A stretch of DNA of 64,000 bases from GCA-2701705 sp964342155 (GCA_964342155.1 CAYFEQ010000006.1:18001-82000), one strand, 5' to 3'. Positions 54,381 through 62,971 are shown, counted from the first letter of the stretch. The notes: generated from the sequence alone by a model not told the origin. Program-made: numbers and translations.

Positions 54381-54972
54381 CTAAATAATCCTTCAAAGCT
54401 TTGATCATCATCTCTCTAGCTCTATGTAATCTCGATCTCACAGTGCCAATAGGCATACCTGTTTTGTCCGAAATTTCCTCATAACTCAAATCCTCAATCT
54501 CCCTTAACTTTACAACCAATTTAAGGTCTTTAGGTAATGAATTATAAACCTTTTCAGTATGGCCTGCCAGTTTTCCCATATTATAATGATTATATGGGGT
54601 CTCTATCTCCATACCTGCTGGAATCTGTGACTTTATAGCCATATCTCCCTGCTTACTAGTATGACCAGAATCTATTGAAATAGTTTCCTTTTCCTTCATC
54701 TTTTCTTTGGAATTAATAAAGTTTAGGGCACAATTGACCGTAATTCTATGCATCCATGTAGAAAATTGGCTTTCAAATCTGAATTTATCAAGAGAGTTAA
54801 AAGCACGCAAGAAAGACTGTTGAGCTACTTCTTCCGCATCAGCATAATTTTTTGTATATTTATAGCTGAGATTGATTGTTTTTAATTGATACTTTTTTAC
54901 AATAAACTCAAATGAACTGGTATCACCATCCAGACACTGCCTAATTAGAGTAAAATCATCTTTAATGTCCAT
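54373..54972 (-). CDS. rpoE: RpoE, extracytoplasmic-stress sigma factor
   Basis: ECF sigma factor of 199 residues. Region 2 lies about 20-95 (NYADAEEVAQQSFLRAFNSLDKF, FSTWMHRITVNCALNF) and region 4 about 135-190 (LKLVVKLREIEDLSYEEISDKTGMPIGTVRSRL split between the -35-binding helix and its lead-in). The acidic linker is somewhat long. nadB is divergent 59 bases away, rseA overlaps by 8 bases: the usual nadB/rpoE locus. Likely targets in the window include mucD, bamA, skp and rseP, by family knowledge. Confidence 0.96.
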   Translation of the reverse strand: MDIKDDFTLIRQCLDGDTSSFEFIVKKYQLKTINLSYKYTKNYADAEEVAQQSFLRAFNSLDKFRFESQFSTWMHRITVNCALNFINSKEKMKEKETISIDSGHTSKQGDMAIKSQIPAGMEIETPYNHYNMGKLAGHTEKVYNSLPKDLKLVVKLREIEDLSYEEISDKTGMPIGTVRSRLHRAREMMIKALKDYLDE

Positions 54973-54980
54973 AAAAACTT

Positions 54981-54995
54981 ACCAAAAAGATTGGT
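54981..54995 (-). other. Small inverted repeat before rpoE
   Basis: ACCAA-TCTTT-TTGGT forms a 5-bp stem with a 5-base loop, ending eight bases before the rpoE ATG in a leader without a clear Shine-Dalgarno sequence. It could mask the start or be chance; no sigma-E-type promoter hexamers are obvious in the 59-base gap. Confidence 0.25.
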
Positions 54996-55031
54996 TTTGC
55001 AAAGGTATTCAATAATGTTATTTTACTATAT

Positions 55032-56660
55032 ATGAATTCCATTAAAAGGACAGATATCTTAATCGCTGGTTCGGGATTATCGGGCTTAGCAGCTGCTTTA
55101 TCAATGTCCAAAAAATTTGAAGTTACCTTAGTTACAAAGAACCAATTGACTGATTGTTCAACTGCGTGGGCACAGGGTGGCATAGCATCCGTTTCATCTA
55201 CAACAGACAGCTTTGAAAAACATTTCTACGATACGCTTAAAAATGGTCATGGCCTTGTTGATAAAAAAGTTGCTATGGAAATTATCAATGAGGCGCCAAA
55301 TGCTATAGATTGGTTAAATAAAAAAAATATACAATTCACTAAAGAAGATGGTTTAATTAATTTAACTCTCGAAGCCGGTCATAGTGAACGGAGAATATAT
55401 CATATTATGGATAAAACTGGAAAGATTATACATAAGAGATTATTGGAAGAAATAAAAACGAAGAAAAATATTAAAATATTAAGTAATTGTCAAATAATTG
55501 ATTTAATAACATCAAAACCTAATATTGAAAAATCAAATGAGTGTGTAGGTGCATACATTTTTAACCAAAAAAATAAGAATGTTGAAACTCATATAGCTGA
55601 GAGAGTGATACTGGCAACTGGTGGAGCCAGTAAATTATATCAATTTACTTCAAACCCAAAAACTTCAACTGGAGATGGAATTGCAATATCATATAGAGCG
55701 GGTTGTAAAATAGCAAATATGGAGTTTGTACAATTCCATCCAACGTGCTTGTATCATCCTCATGCTAAATCTTTTCTTATATCAGAATCTTTACGTGGAG
55801 AAGGAGCCAAACTTTTAACTCCTAATAGAAAAACTTTTATGGAGAAATATGATGAGAGAAAAGAACTAGCGCCAAGAGATGTGGTTGCAAGAGCTATAGA
55901 CTCTGAAATGAAAGAATATGGTTTCTTGCATGTTCTATTAGATATAAGTCACAAATCAGCAACATTCATAAAAAAGAGATTTCCACTAATTTATAAAAAA
56001 TGTTTGGCAATTGGAATTGATATTACAAAACACGCAATACCAGTCGTACCGGCATCACACTATACATGCGGAGGAGTACAAACAAAAATTAATGGGAAAA
56101 CTGAAGTTCAGAGGCTATATGTTTTAGGCGAAGCTGCACATACTGGGTTTCATGGCGCAAATAGACTTGCTAGTAATTCATTGCTGGAATGCTTAGTTAT
56201 GGCAATGAAATGTGCTCAAGATATAAACACTCTATCAATTAAAAACTTCAAACATGGAATCACTGAACTTCCTAAGTGGGATGATAGCTATGTTTCTGAG
56301 TCAAAAGAAAATATTGTAGTTTCACATAATTGGGATGAACTTAGGAAAATTATGTGGAGCTATGTTGGTATTGTCAGATCAGACAAACGATTATCAAGAG
56401 CTCTTCAGAGAATAAAAATTATTGAAAATGAGGTTAACGAATATTATCACAAACATAAATTAACATCAGATTTGTTAGAATTAAGGAACATTATTGAGGT
56501 TTCAAAGCTTATTATTGAGTCGGCCCTGACTAGAAAAGAGAGTAGAGGGTTGCATCATTCTGAAGATTACCCTTTACCAAATAAAAAGTTTGAAAAAAAT
56601 ACTTATCTAGTAGGAAAAAAGAAAAATAACTTTTTAAAATTAATAACTACTAAATCTTAA
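55032..56660 (+). CDS. nadB: L-aspartate oxidase
   Basis: FAD enzyme making iminoaspartate, first step of NAD synthesis. 542 residues (E. coli 540). FAD dinucleotide motif GSGLSG at 13-18, TAWAQGGIAS, the EAGHSERRI and HPTCLYHP substrate segments, LRGEGAKLL, and PASHYTCGGVQT. C-terminal helical domain follows. It is divergent from rpoE, and its end overlaps orn convergently by 11 bases. nadA and nadC are not in the window. Confidence 0.97.
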   Translation: MNSIKRTDILIAGSGLSGLAAALSMSKKFEVTLVTKNQLTDCSTAWAQGGIASVSSTTDSFEKHFYDTLKNGHGLVDKKVAMEIINEAPNAIDWLNKKNIQFTKEDGLINLTLEAGHSERRIYHIMDKTGKIIHKRLLEEIKTKKNIKILSNCQIIDLITSKPNIEKSNECVGAYIFNQKNKNVETHIAERVILATGGASKLYQFTSNPKTSTGDGIAISYRAGCKIANMEFVQFHPTCLYHPHAKSFLISESLRGEGAKLLTPNRKTFMEKYDERKELAPRDVVARAIDSEMKEYGFLHVLLDISHKSATFIKKRFPLIYKKCLAIGIDITKHAIPVVPASHYTCGGVQTKINGKTEVQRLYVLGEAAHTGFHGANRLASNSLLECLVMAMKCAQDINTLSIKNFKHGITELPKWDDSYVSESKENIVVSHNWDELRKIMWSYVGIVRSDKRLSRALQRIKIIENEVNEYYHKHKLTSDLLELRNIIEVSKLIIESALTRKESRGLHHSEDYPLPNKKFEKNTYLVGKKKNNFLKLITTKS

Positions 56661-57198
56661 ATATTGTCTTCCGATAGTATCTTAATTCGGCAATAGAATC
56701 TCTTATATCATCCAACGCTCTATGATTAGAACTTTTTTGGAAATTGTCTATGTCCTCATAATACCAGCGCCTACCAACTTCTTTGATTGAGGTAACATCA
56801 AGATTTCTATAATGAAAAAAAGATTCTAACTCTGGCATGCATCTAGCCAAAAAACGTCTATCTTGACAAATACTATTGCCACACATAGGTGAATGTCCTT
56901 TAAAAGCAAACTGATCTAGAAATTTTATTGTACCCTTTTCAGCTTGAGTTTCATTAGTAGTGCTTTCAATTACTTTTTCGAATAGACCACTCTTTGTATG
57001 TTGGTTTGTATTCCAATCATCCATACTATTGAGCACAGATTTCGGTTGATTGATAATATAAACAGGTCCTTCAGCTAAGATATTTAAATTTTTGTCGGTG
57101 ACAATAGTAGCAATCTCAATAATATGATCTCTTTGTGTGTCTAGGCCAGTCATTTCGAGATCAATCCAAATTAAGTTACTTTTATCTTTCATCGTCAT
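56650..57198 (-). CDS. orn: Oligoribonuclease
   Basis: DEDDh exonuclease that clears 2-5-mer RNAs and is essential in many gammaproteobacteria. 182 residues. D13-x-E15 in WIDLEMTGLD is the first metal motif, a central Asp lies in SICQDRRFLARC, and NHRALDDI near 157-164 carries the final His and Asp. An in-frame ATG at 57192 is an equal alternative start. Convergent with nadB; divergent from the Ste24-like gene. Confidence 0.96.
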   Translation of the reverse strand: MTMKDKSNLIWIDLEMTGLDTQRDHIIEIATIVTDKNLNILAEGPVYIINQPKSVLNSMDDWNTNQHTKSGLFEKVIESTTNETQAEKGTIKFLDQFAFKGHSPMCGNSICQDRRFLARCMPELESFFHYRNLDVTSIKEVGRRWYYEDIDNFQKSSNHRALDDIRDSIAELRYYRKTIFKI

Positions 57199-57241
57199 AG
57201 AGTATCATATTTAAATATAATATAAATTGATACTTGAATAT

Positions 57242-58489
57242 ATGGTTACATCATTAATTCTTTTTACATTACTTATATATTTTCTGACAAGATTTGCTCT
57301 AGATGCTATTCAAATTAGATATGTAAAATCTATGAAGATAACGGACAATGAATTAAAATTATTGAAACTTAATAGACAACATCTAGAAAAATCAACTTTA
57401 TACAATATAGATAAGCTTATAATTTCAATGCTTAATTTAATTGTACAAATTTTTATAATTTATCTTTTTTTATTTGCCGGAGGTCTAGAATACCTTATAG
57501 AAACCACCTCTTTCTTATATTCAAAAAAAGACTTTATTTTTGGATTTATGAATCCAGAATTATTTATCATAATAACTTTCTTTTTAATAATGACGGTACT
57601 CGGAATTCCTATGTCCCTTTATAAAATTTTTATTCTTGAAGAAAAATATGGGTTTAATAAGATGACAATAGGATTATTTATAAGAGATTTTTTAATATCA
57701 CTTATGCTTTCTCTCTTAATTATATCTATTTTATTTCTGTCTTTTTTATTTCTATATTCTAATTTTGAAAAAAACTGGTGGGTATTGATGTGGGTTGTTT
57801 TCTTATTATTTAATATCATTTTGTTATATGTATATCCAACACTTATATCCCCACTTTTTAATAAGTTTAAAAAAATTGCTGATCAAAATATTATGAAAGC
57901 AATTGATGACTTAACAGAAAAAGTAGATTTTAATATCAAAAATGTTTATGTGATGGATGGATCAAAAAGGTCAAAGCATTCAAATGCTTATTTTACTGGT
58001 TTCCATAAAAATAAAAGAATAGTTTTTTTTGATACCTTACTTGAGAATCTTTCAGTTAATGAAGTAACATCTGTTCTGGCCCATGAAATTGGTCATTATA
58101 AAGAAAAACATATTTTAAAATCCATTGTACTGAATATGATTCTAAGTTTATTTGTTTTCTTTATAATGTATAAATTATCTACCTTAGATATTTTCTTTCA
58201 TGCAGTTGGAGTTAATACAATTACCCCCTCAACTATTATATTAACTTATAGTTTATTGTTTCCAGTTGTTGGTTTCTTTATAACTCCACTATTGACTTCA
58301 TTTTCTAGAAAAAATGAATATGAAGCTGACAGTTTTGCAAAAAAATATACCAATAAGGATGATTTAATATCTGCCCTAATTAAACTTTATAAAGAAAATT
58401 TAACTATTTTAAAACCTAGCCCTCTATATGCTAATTTCTACTATACTCACCCAACAGTATTTGAAAGAATTAAAAAATTAAAATCGTAG
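57242..58489 (+). CDS. M48 family membrane metallopeptidase, Ste24/CAAX protease-like
   Basis: A 415-residue multi-span membrane protease from ATG 57242 (a TTG five codons upstream is possible). The zinc motif HEIGHYKEKH lies near 281-290, a downstream Glu in NEYEADSFA is the third ligand, and the N-terminal half has about five membrane spans and the peptidase_M48_N layout seen in Ste24p-type CAAX proteases rather than the shorter HtpX. Bacteria have no prenylated CAAX substrates, so membrane-protein quality control is a likely role by inference. phhB follows after 3 bases. Confidence 0.92.
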   Translation: MVTSLILFTLLIYFLTRFALDAIQIRYVKSMKITDNELKLLKLNRQHLEKSTLYNIDKLIISMLNLIVQIFIIYLFLFAGGLEYLIETTSFLYSKKDFIFGFMNPELFIIITFFLIMTVLGIPMSLYKIFILEEKYGFNKMTIGLFIRDFLISLMLSLLIISILFLSFLFLYSNFEKNWWVLMWVVFLLFNIILLYVYPTLISPLFNKFKKIADQNIMKAIDDLTEKVDFNIKNVYVMDGSKRSKHSNAYFTGFHKNKRIVFFDTLLENLSVNEVTSVLAHEIGHYKEKHILKSIVLNMILSLFVFFIMYKLSTLDIFFHAVGVNTITPSTIILTYSLLFPVVGFFITPLLTSFSRKNEYEADSFAKKYTNKDDLISALIKLYKENLTILKPSPLYANFYYTHPTVFERIKKLKS

Positions 58490-58492
58490 ATA

Positions 58493-58840
58493 ATGGATAG
58501 CAAAAAAAACTTATCTCAAAGAAAATGTATGCCCTGTGAAGGTGGAGTAAAACCACTTGATAAAGAACAATCAAAAAAATTATTAAATCAACTGACCAAT
58601 GAATGGCAAATAACTGAAGATAATAAAAAAATATTTAGAGAATATAAATTAAAAAATTATTATGAAATAACATCTTTGATTAATCTTATTGTTTGGATTT
58701 CTCATCAAGAAGATCATCATCCAGAAATTACTTTTACATATAATAGTGCCAACGTAAAATATTTTACTTATGCGATTGATGGATTGTCTGAAAATGATTT
58801 TATATGTGCAGCAAAAATTGATAGGCTGCTAAAGGTTTAA
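58493..58840 (+). CDS. phhB: Pterin-4a-carbinolamine dehydratase
   Basis: A 115-residue protein with the dehydratase signature: HQEDHHPEITFTYN with catalytic His residues (about 76-89) and VKYFTYAIDGLSENDFICAAKID at the end. It recycles the tetrahydropterin cofactor of phenylalanine hydroxylase, or acts in pterin metabolism elsewhere; phhA is not in the window. It carries a 30-residue N-terminal stretch with CMPCEGGVKPL, common in bacterial members. Three bases after the M48 protease gene and convergent with recR. Confidence 0.93.
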   Translation: MDSKKNLSQRKCMPCEGGVKPLDKEQSKKLLNQLTNEWQITEDNKKIFREYKLKNYYEITSLINLIVWISHQEDHHPEITFTYNSANVKYFTYAIDGLSENDFICAAKIDRLLKV

Positions 58841-58849
58841 AAACTGGAT

Positions 58850-59470
58850 TTAAATAATTTTTCGTTCATTAAATGCATGAGAGATTGTTTCGCTATCTAA
58901 ATAGCCTAATTCCCCGTTCAATGGGATTCCAAATGCAATTCTTGATACTTTTATATTAATTTTGGAAGCAAGTTGTTGAACATAATGTGCGGTTGCTTCA
59001 CCCTCAACAGTTGTACTAGTAGCAAGAATTAATTCAGTAATTTTTTTTTCTTCAAGATTTTCTTCTAGCCTTTTTATACCGACTTCAATTGGGCCCCTTC
59101 CATCTAATGGAGATAAACTTCCATCTAATACAAAAAAATATCCATTGTAGTCAGTACTTTGATCAATAATATAAGCATCTGACGGTGACTCTGTAACACA
59201 AATTTTTGTTGGGTCTTTATTTTGTGCTATACAAATATGACATTCACCATTTATTTGTTTTTCAACATCTTCAATATCAAGATATATCCCACAAATTTTA
59301 CAGCTAGCTATATTAGACGTAATATTATTTAATTTATCCGCCAAATTCAGTGTTAAATCTTTGTTAGACCTAATAAGCTGATATGCCATTCTTTGGGCTG
59401 ATTTTCTTCCTATTCCAGGAAGTATTGTTAAGGCTTCGATTAAGTCATTTAAGTTTTTTGACTGTTTCAT
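58850..59470 (-). CDS. recR: RecR, recombination mediator
   Basis: Works with RecO to load RecA on gapped DNA. 206 residues: helix-hairpin-helix with LTILPGIGRKSAQRMA (14-29), zinc finger C57-x2-C60 ... C77-x2-C80, Toprim domain with SPSDAYIIDQ and LDGSLSPLDGRGP. Between the Cys pairs there are 16 residues, against about eight in E. coli, so the zinc loop is longer than usual. It follows ybaB after 2 bases; dnaX-ybaB-recR is the conserved trio. Confidence 0.96.
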   Translation of the reverse strand: MKQSKNLNDLIEALTILPGIGRKSAQRMAYQLIRSNKDLTLNLADKLNNITSNIASCKICGIYLDIEDVEKQINGECHICIAQNKDPTKICVTESPSDAYIIDQSTDYNGYFFVLDGSLSPLDGRGPIEVGIKRLEENLEEKKITELILATSTTVEGEATAHYVQQLASKINIKVSRIAFGIPLNGELGYLDSETISHAFNERKII

Positions 59471-59472
59471 TA

Positions 59473-59781
59473 CTAAAAAGGAAGTTTAAATCCTGAAGGA
59501 AGATTCATTAAGTCTCCCATTTTATTTTTAATTTCTTTCTCCACCTTATTAATAGCATCATTGCAAGCAGCAACAATCAAATCTTCTAACATTTTTTTAT
59601 CATTGCTAAGAGCAGAAGATTCGATTTCTATATCAATAATTTTATGATTTCCTTTCATCATAACTTTCACTGCTCCAGCACCTGATTCACCCTGAACTGA
59701 GATTTTTTCAATTTCTTCTTGAGCTTTTTTTGCATTTCCCAAGACTTCTTTTGCCTCTTTCATTTTATCCAATATACTCAT
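59473..59781 (-). CDS. ybaB: YbaB/EbfC family DNA-binding protein
   Basis: A 102-residue nucleoid-associated protein of the YbaB/EbfC family: N-terminal helix (MKEAKEVLGNAKKAQEEIEK), the central GAVKVMMKGNHKIIDIEIE strands and a C-terminal helix with MGDLMNLPSGFKLPF, typical for the family. The dimer binds DNA without strong specificity in studied cases. It lies 15 bases after dnaX and 2 before recR. Confidence 0.95.
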   Translation of the reverse strand: MSILDKMKEAKEVLGNAKKAQEEIEKISVQGESGAGAVKVMMKGNHKIIDIEIESSALSNDKKMLEDLIVAACNDAINKVEKEIKNKMGDLMNLPSGFKLPF

Positions 59782-59796
59782 CTATTAATACCTCTG

Positions 59797-61416
59797 CTAT
59801 CTACCTTTAATTTTTTTAATGGAATTTTTATCAATTTCTGCATCAAAATGCTCTTTTATATTATTTATATTTTTATCTGTATCAGCACTATTAAAAGCTT
59901 CATCGACTTCATCCTGTTCTTTTTTTTCCTCCTTTACTGATGGGGAGATTAAATTTTCTTCATATTCTATTTCTATTGATATTTTTTTATCAAAAAAATG
60001 ATTGATTTGGTTAATGAGATCATTGATACAAGTTTTTGGATAAACATCTTTTTTATTTTGAGAGATTTTGAGTATTGCTTGTCCATTACCATTGGGAATA
60101 TATATAGAGTTTTTAGCTAAATCTAAAGATAAGCCTGAAATATTAAGTTTTTTATATAGGTCATCCCAGACAAAGCTATTAGAGGTTCCTTCATTGAAAT
60201 TATCAGACATACTATCTGCACCATTTGTTGCTTGTTTAGTGTCTTTAGCTGAGTCATCATCCACAGCTTCTTTTTCAGTACTGCTATCGTGTTTATGGAC
60301 GTTCTGATTGTTATCTTCTGATTTATTACTTACATTTTCATTATTGAAAAAAATCATTCTCAAAAGAATCATTGTTAAATGATCACGTTTATTGACAGAA
60401 AACTTGAAGTCTTTTTTTGAGGAAATTGCAATCTGATAAAATAATTGCAAATCTTTTGAATCTATAGATTTAGATTGATCTTCGATAAATTTAAGATCTG
60501 AACTATTTTTATCTAAAAAACTTGGTTTAATTTTGAAGAGGGTAATTTTATAAAAAATACTTATAACATGATCTATAATCTTCTCATAGTTAGAGTTAGG
60601 AGATAGTTTTTCTATAGCTTCAATTAATTTTTCAGAATTATATGAAAATATATTAATGATGAGGTTTTGAATAATTTCGGTATCAATCTCTCCCAAAAGT
60701 GATTTAATCTTCTTTTCATCCAATTCTCCATTGCAGTATGCTATGCACTGCTCTAAAAGACTTAGTGCATCCCTAATACTCCCTTGTGCAGCTCTAGAAA
60801 TAATTTTAACAACATCTTTTTCAAATTTAATATCTTCTTTAACAAGAACATCTAGAAGATGAGTGTTAATAGTATCATTATCAACAGTCGATAATTTAAA
60901 ATGCAAACATCTGGACAAAACTGTTTCTGGAAGTTTCTCAGGCTCTGTTGTAGCTAATAAGAACTTAACGTGTTTTGGAGGCTCTTCAATTGTTTTAAGT
61001 AAGGCATTAAAGCTTTTATTTGAAAGCATGTGTACTTCATCGATTAAATATACTTTGAATTGAGAAGATGTTGGAGAGTATTGGACGTTCTCCATTAAAA
61101 TTCTAGTATCTTCAACTTTTGTCCTTGATGCAGCGTCTATTTCAATTAGATCAAGGTGATTTCCAGAATCAATTTGAGTGCAGGAAGTGCAAGTCCCACA
61201 CGGATTGATAGATACGCCTTTTTCACAAAGAAGTGATTTTGCAAATATCCTACCAATGGTAGTTTTACCAACTCCGCGTGTTCCTGAAAAAAGATAAGCG
61301 TTATGTATTTTCTCTAATGAAATCGAATTTGATAAAGTTTTAACTATAAAATCCTGGCCAACTACTTCATCAAATTTTTTAGGTCTATATTTTAGGGCTA
61401 GGACATCATCGTTCAT
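59797..61416 (-). CDS. dnaX: DNA polymerase III subunits gamma/tau
   Basis: Clamp-loader ATPase, 539 residues (E. coli tau 643). Walker A GTRGVGKT at 45-52, zinc module C64, C73, C76, C79, Walker B VYLIDEVHML, arginine-finger region TTEPEKLPETVLSRC, then the collar domain to about 365. A low-complexity Asp/Ser/Asn linker (about 370-420) leads to a short C-terminal tau domain that should contact DnaE. Near codons 496-499 lies an eight-A run preceded by a Shine-Dalgarno-like sequence, a possible frameshift site. Starts 14 bases from the cupin gene. Confidence 0.96.
   Translation of the reverse strand: MNDDVLALKYRPKKFDEVVGQDFIVKTLSNSISLEKIHNAYLFSGTRGVGKTTIGRIFAKSLLCEKGVSINPCGTCTSCTQIDSGNHLDLIEIDAASRTKVEDTRILMENVQYSPTSSQFKVYLIDEVHMLSNKSFNALLKTIEEPPKHVKFLLATTEPEKLPETVLSRCLHFKLSTVDNDTINTHLLDVLVKEDIKFEKDVVKIISRAAQGSIRDALSLLEQCIAYCNGELDEKKIKSLLGEIDTEIIQNLIINIFSYNSEKLIEAIEKLSPNSNYEKIIDHVISIFYKITLFKIKPSFLDKNSSDLKFIEDQSKSIDSKDLQLFYQIAISSKKDFKFSVNKRDHLTMILLRMIFFNNENVSNKSEDNNQNVHKHDSSTEKEAVDDDSAKDTKQATNGADSMSDNFNEGTSNSFVWDDLYKKLNISGLSLDLAKNSIYIPNGNGQAILKISQNKKDVYPKTCINDLINQINHFFDKKISIEIEYEENLISPSVKEEKKEQDEVDEAFNSADTDKNINNIKEHFDAEIDKNSIKKIKGR
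59920..59935 (-). other. Eight-A run with upstream AAAGGAGG in dnaX
   Basis: On the minus strand AAAGGAGG (59928-59935) runs directly into eight A bases (59920-59927) followed by G, in frame as GAA AAA AAA GAA. E. coli dnaX uses A AAA AAG with a Shine-Dalgarno-like element about 10 bases upstream; here the element is adjacent, so the geometry differs. A -1 shift would reach a TGA after three codons. Confidence 0.3.
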
Positions 61417-61430
61417 GCTAATATTTTATA

Positions 61431-62141
61431 TCAATCACACTCTAAATTCCCAGTTTTTACAAATATAATAGCTCCTTCTTTCTCTGTATATGGCTTGTGT
61501 CTACTTAGGTGAGGGCTACGAATCCATGAGCCTTTTGGGTAAATGCCATATTCATCAAAAAATGTTCCTTCAAGGACAAAAATTTCTTCCCCACCCCAAT
61601 GTTGGTGTGTGTTGAAATGTGTGTTAGGTTTCCATTGAACCAATGCTGTTCGTTCATTTTCAAATTCATGAAGCGGCATAACGGACAACCCAGGAACTAA
61701 ACCAGGTAGCCATGAACTATTTGTTGTATCTTTTACTATGCGCTCCTTATCGTTGCTTCTAAATTGTCGGAGTTTAACAAAAATAGTGCACCCTGCTCTG
61801 CTGAAGGGATTGTGAGTAGTCCCATGTGGATTACGTATATATGTCCCTTTTGAATAAATGCCATATTCATCTTCAAAGATTCCGTCTAAGACAAAAAATT
61901 CTTCGCCTGCTTCATGCGTATGTTCTTCAAAATAACTCTTGGGAGCAAATCTGACTATGGATGTTGCAATGGCTTTTTCACCCATATTATTACGTTCTAA
62001 ATATATTCTCTCTACCCCATCACAAGGAGATTTGTTCCAAGACTCTGTATAAGTATTAACCACAACACGTTCCGTATAGTTTTGATTAATCTGTGGCGCA
62101 GCTTCTATATTTTTAGTTTTTGATTTTAAGTCAGCCATCAT
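61431..62141 (-). CDS. Tandem cupin protein, ChrR-like
   Basis: A 236-residue protein made of two similar cupin domains. The first (about 50-125) has EEHTHEAGEEFFVLDG, DEYGIYSKGTYIRNPHG and PFSRAGCTIFVK; the second (about 150-232) repeats the plan with NTHQHWGGEEIFVLEG, DEYGIYPKGSWIRSPH and EKEGAIIFVK. Each retains a His-x-His ... Glu metal-site pattern. The closest family I know is the cupin domain of the anti-sigma factor ChrR, but the N-terminal zinc anti-sigma domain and a partner sigma gene are missing, so a regulatory role is not supported. Divergent from another cupin gene, 62 bases away. Confidence 0.8.
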   Translation of the reverse strand: MMADLKSKTKNIEAAPQINQNYTERVVVNTYTESWNKSPCDGVERIYLERNNMGEKAIATSIVRFAPKSYFEEHTHEAGEEFFVLDGIFEDEYGIYSKGTYIRNPHGTTHNPFSRAGCTIFVKLRQFRSNDKERIVKDTTNSSWLPGLVPGLSVMPLHEFENERTALVQWKPNTHFNTHQHWGGEEIFVLEGTFFDEYGIYPKGSWIRSPHLSRHKPYTEKEGAIIFVKTGNLECD

Positions 62142-62203
62142 CTTATTTTAGCATGAAGAAAATATGATTCGAAATGACTCTTTTTTGATAATATATAAGA
62201 AGA

Positions 62204-62524
62204 ATGACAGAAAAAGTTAAAAGACCCTGGGGTTACTATAGAGTAGTACACACTATTGATAAGACTGTAAAAGTTAAAGAATTAGTTATAGAGCCAGGAA
62301 AAAGCTTGTCTATGCAAAGACATTTCAAAAGATCTGAGATGTGGTATGTAGTAAAAGGAAAATGTATGGTTAATGAAGATTTACTAGAACCCCTATCCGA
62401 TGCCTATAATATACCTGTTGAAACATGGCATAGGGGTCATAATCCATTTGATGAACCATGTCATATTATAGAAGTCCAGCATGGAACTGAATGCATTGAA
62501 GAAGATATAGAGGTTGCTGATTAG
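62204..62524 (+). CDS. Single cupin protein, phosphomannose-isomerase type II-like
   Basis: A 106-residue cupin opening with RPWGYYRVVH and containing KELVIEPGKSLSMQRHFKRSEMWYVVKG (about 24-51) and HRGHNPFDEPCHIIEVQHG, the pattern of the C-terminal isomerase domain of type II mannose-6-phosphate isomerase/GDP-mannose pyrophosphorylase. It stands alone without the nucleotidyltransferase domain. A sugar-phosphate isomerase role is suggested by family only. AGAAG before the ATG can serve as ribosome-binding site. Convergent with the next unknown gene. Confidence 0.75.
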   Translation: MTEKVKRPWGYYRVVHTIDKTVKVKELVIEPGKSLSMQRHFKRSEMWYVVKGKCMVNEDLLEPLSDAYNIPVETWHRGHNPFDEPCHIIEVQHGTECIEEDIEVAD

Positions 62525-62533
62525 TCTTTTGAA

Positions 62534-62971
62534 TTAACTAGGATTATTATAAAAATCTAAAAAAGTTTTTGTTACAAGATATGGTCTTTTGTAGTTTTTT
62601 AGAAATTGTTCTTTTAATTCTTTTGCTAGAGGCATGGGATTATCGCCTAGGTTGTCCATAGCCCGAATCCCTTTATTTGTTTCCATAAAAGAAAATCCTT
62701 TATAATGAGATAATCCATCAATTTTAAACACAAAACTCCTAGCTCTTACAAATAGAATATAGACTTCAAAATCTAATATGATAGAAGAAAATTCAAGCCG
62801 ACCTTCATCATCTGAAATTTTGTTAATTTGCAACTCTTCTAGCTTAGTTTCAAGATCTTGCTTTAATAAATCTACTTCAGAGAGGTGGTTGATAACAACA
62901 TTCGTAAATGGGACTAAAAAGTCGACAGAGGTCTTAATATTTATCTCTTCTTTTTGAATAGGCTCAATCAT
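62534..62971 (-). CDS. Unknown 145-residue cytosolic protein
   Basis: I do not recognise this protein. It has 145 residues, no signal peptide or membrane span, and a mix of acidic and hydrophobic segments: an N-terminal helix-like part (about 15-50), a beta-like middle (about 60-95, LEFSSIILDFEVYILFVRA) and a C-terminal helix ending KNYKRPYLVTKTFLDFYNN. The end is convergent with the small cupin gene (9 bases apart). Coding potential looks real: long frame, gene-like composition, compact spacing. Confidence 0.6.
   Translation of the reverse strand: MIEPIQKEEINIKTSVDFLVPFTNVVINHLSEVDLLKQDLETKLEELQINKISDDEGRLEFSSIILDFEVYILFVRARSFVFKIDGLSHYKGFSFMETNKGIRAMDNLGDNPMPLAKELKEQFLKNYKRPYLVTKTFLDFYNNPS

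Noticed and set aside
61431..62141. ChrR anti-sigma factor acting on rpoE
   Set aside because: Only cupin domains are present; the N-terminal zinc-binding anti-sigma domain is absent and rpoE has its own RseA-like partner 7 kb away.
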